A stretch of DNA of 33,217 nucleotides from Paenimyroides marinum. GTDB taxonomy: Bacteria; Bacteroidota; Bacteroidia; Flavobacteriales; Flavobacteriaceae. The notes under the pieces were generated by a model, which worked only from the letters and a program-made list of their open reading frames with translations, ran no database searches and had not been told where the DNA came from. Position numbers and translations under genes: made by a program. The stretch covers positions 1 to 33,217 of the forward strand of contig NZ_FNXE01000032.1 of NCBI RefSeq assembly GCF_900108395.1, written 5' to 3'. This document shows, piece after piece, positions 31,984 through 33,217 of the stretch; the stretch's first letter is position 1, and each line of letters opens with the position of its first letter.

Positions 31984-32780
31984 AAAAAATAATATTTCAA
32001 GGATTATTATTAATTGTATTATTCTTTTCGACCTGGTTTGTTCTGCAGCAAATAAACTGGGTAACTATTTTAAGAATAAAGCAAACAACTGAAAAAACAG
32101 AAGAAAAACTCGATGAATTGTTATGGGAAACCATAAAAACTACAGAAGATGAAAATACGAATCAACTGGTACTAAAATCGGTCGATAGCCTTATAACAAA
32201 AATTTGTAACTATAATGATATAGAACGCTCAAAAATAAAGTTTAACGTGATAAACAAAAACGAAATCAATGCGTTTGCAATGCCCAACGGACGACTTGTT
32301 ATTTACAGCGGATTGATTACTGCTTCTGAAAAACAGGAAGAATTAGCCGGTGTGTTATGCCACGAAATAGCACACATACAGCTAAATCACGTAATGAAAA
32401 AATTAATCAAAGAAATTGGTCTTTCTACTTTGATTTCTATAACTACCGGTACAAAAGGCAGCGAATTAATTAAAGAAACTGCTAAAGTTTTGTCTTCAAC
32501 TTCATTTGATAGAGGTTTAGAAAAAGAAGCCGATATAAAAGCAGTGGAATACCTTACAAAAGCAGAAATAAATCCGGAACATTTTGCTCATTTTCTGTAT
32601 AAAATCAATGAGTCGGAAAGTGAAATCATGAAGTATTTAACATGGATCAGTACCCATCCCGATTCTAAGAAAAGAGCTGAATACATCATCGACCACAGCA
32701 AAAATAATAAAGTAAAGAATGTACCTGTTTTAAAAGATGAAACTTGGAATAAGTTAAAAGAGCTTGTAGAAAATCAATAA
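31980..32780 (+). CDS. M48-family membrane-anchored zinc metallopeptidase
   Basis: This 266-residue protein starts with one membrane helix or uncleaved signal anchor (about residues 4-22), then a helical region and an M48 domain. The zinc-binding H128-E129-x-x-H132 (CHEIAHIQLNHV) and the third ligand E181 in E-x-x-A-D (EKEAD) are present, as is the THPDSKKRAEYI segment before the C-terminus. It is probably an envelope protease of the BepA/Oma1/HtpX type acting on misfolded membrane proteins, but its substrate is unknown. ATG 31980 gives an ATGA overlap with the gene before; an earlier in-frame start at 31938 would add 14 residues. The IS begins 18 bases past the stop. Confidence 0.9.
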   Translation: MKKIIFQGLLLIVLFFSTWFVLQQINWVTILRIKQTTEKTEEKLDELLWETIKTTEDENTNQLVLKSVDSLITKICNYNDIERSKIKFNVINKNEINAFAMPNGRLVIYSGLITASEKQEELAGVLCHEIAHIQLNHVMKKLIKEIGLSTLISITTGTKGSELIKETAKVLSSTSFDRGLEKEADIKAVEYLTKAEINPEHFAHFLYKINESESEIMKYLTWISTHPDSKKRAEYIIDHSKNNKVKNVPVLKDETWNKLKELVENQ

Positions 32781-32797
32781 AAAATCCCAGTGAGAAC
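32779..32797 (+). terminator. Possible half terminator interrupted by the IS
   Basis: Right after the M48 stop there is AAAAATCCCAGT, a loop GAGA and then AC, where the IS left repeat begins. An intact terminator would continue with ACTGGGATTTTT. One arm only is seen, so this is inference. Confidence 0.4.
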
Positions 32798-32814
32798 CCT
32801 ACCGTCTGGACACA
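32798..32814 (+). repeat. IS left terminal inverted repeat
   Basis: CCTACCGTCTGGACACA, the exact reverse complement of 496-512. The outer neighbour 32797 no longer pairs. Confidence 0.88.
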
Positions 32815-32840
32815 AATATTTTTATCTTTGAGATAAAAAA

Positions 32841-33217
32841 GTGCAGACAAGGTATTTTGAAGATTTAAAAGACAAGCGATTGTTGAATAGAGGTAATTCT
32901 ATTCTCAATCGCTTGTTTTCTACTAGTGTTTATTCGATTCGTCAGTTAGCAGAAAGTGATTCTGAAGCCAAAGCGATGTATCGTTTTTTGCAGAATGACA
33001 ATGTTAGTGAAGCTGATATTGTACGGAATATGGCATCTAATTGTGTAAGTTGTGTTGGTTCTAAATCTGTTTTATGTATTCAGGATACCAGTGAGGTTAA
33101 CCTTATCAATCATAGAAACCGGATACAAAAAGACAACTATACAGGAACAACTAATGGTAAATCAGATTCGGGTTTGGGCTTTTTTATTCATCCGAGTTTT
33201 ATTATTGATTCCCAAAC
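32841..33217 (+). CDS. IS4-family transposase, N-terminal part (3' end outside window)
   Basis: The frame is open from a GTG at 32841, the first start after the in-frame stop TGA at 32829, to the window edge (125 codons seen). The protein begins MQTRYFEDLKDKRLLNRG, has the Tn5-like N-terminal helical domain (ESDSEAKAMYRFLQNDNVS) and then LCIQDTSEVNL, where the Asp is the first catalytic residue of the DDE triad. It then continues with NYTGTTNGKSDSGLGFF, the usual GlyLeuGlyPhe region of IS4-type enzymes. The rest, including the YREK block, is missing here but visible in the copy at the window start. Confidence 0.88.
   Translation, partial: MQTRYFEDLKDKRLLNRGNSILNRLFSTSVYSIRQLAESDSEAKAMYRFLQNDNVSEADIVRNMASNCVSCVGSKSVLCIQDTSEVNLINHRNRIQKDNYTGTTNGKSDSGLGFFIHPSFIIDSQ

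Larger units (their letters stand above)
32798..33217 (+). mobile_element. IS4-family insertion sequence, 5' part
   Basis: Left part of an insertion sequence that continues past the window end. It begins with the left terminal inverted repeat (32798-32814), has a leader of about 26 bases after the repeat and then the transposase start. Same orientation as the copy at the window start; together they hold the two ends of what is probably one element type. Confidence 0.88.

Overview
The window comes from an AT-rich genome of the phylum Bacteroidetes, most likely the family Flavobacteriaceae (Flavobacterium/Myroides-like). The evidence is the gene content (PorT-like outer-membrane barrels, CarboxypepD_reg-like secreted proteins, phosphate-selective porin O/P, a YbiT-like ABC-F protein, DUF2520 and KdsC neighbours), the lack of Shine-Dalgarno sequences, the many start/stop overlaps (TAATG, ATGA), and promoter-like boxes matching the Bacteroidetes -7 consensus TAnnTTTG. 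I see no rRNA, tRNA, CRISPR array or prophage.

Both ends lie inside an IS4-family insertion sequence. Bases 1-512 are the 3' part of one copy (transposase C-terminus with the YREK signature and the right inverted repeat). Bases 32798-33217 are the 5' part of a copy in the same orientation (left inverted repeat, transposase N-terminus). The two repeats match over 17 bp, so this is probably a contig that broke at repeated IS copies. Each IS end adjoins what looks like half of a terminator hairpin.

Layout. (a) 533-4399, minus strand: ECF sigma factor, membrane anti-sigma-like protein, outer-membrane barrel with a helical N-terminal region, a one-cysteine thioredoxin-fold protein and a second, paralogous barrel. 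This looks like a cell-surface regulon. (b) 4400-4744: no gene, but two REP-like repeats. (c) 4745-13062: rlmN, an O-methyltransferase plus PP-loop pair, PAP2 phosphatase plus TatA-like pair, two CarboxypepD_reg-like paralogues, peptidase E, a SlyD-like isomerase, a JmjC/cupin hydroxylase coupled to recX, and a broken repeat-protein gene. (d) 13150-14766: ABC-F ATPase. (e) 14984-22502, plus strand: a tight eight-gene operon (DUF2520, KdsC, degenerate UbiA-like, Maf, short MscS, PIG-L deacetylase, a 35-residue membrane microprotein, sodium:solute symporter) closed by a terminator. (f) 22515-27713: porin O/P, prmA-clpS, a PLP lyase divergent from an Lrp regulator, and xerD. (g) 27763-29950: three tandem outer-membrane barrels; then aroQ. 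(h) 30801-32780: an overlapping four-gene operon (TM2, DUF2752, DUF4870-like, M48 peptidase) behind a strong promoter and a leader of about 85 nt.

The most interesting material is the unannotated microprotein at 20705, the TM2-DUF2752-DUF4870-M48 operon with its leader, the UbiA-like protein that has lost its first aspartate motif, the complementary motif loss in the ABC-F protein, and the apparent insertion of the IS into terminator hairpins. Functions given for conserved families rest on motif recognition by eye; no database search was run.
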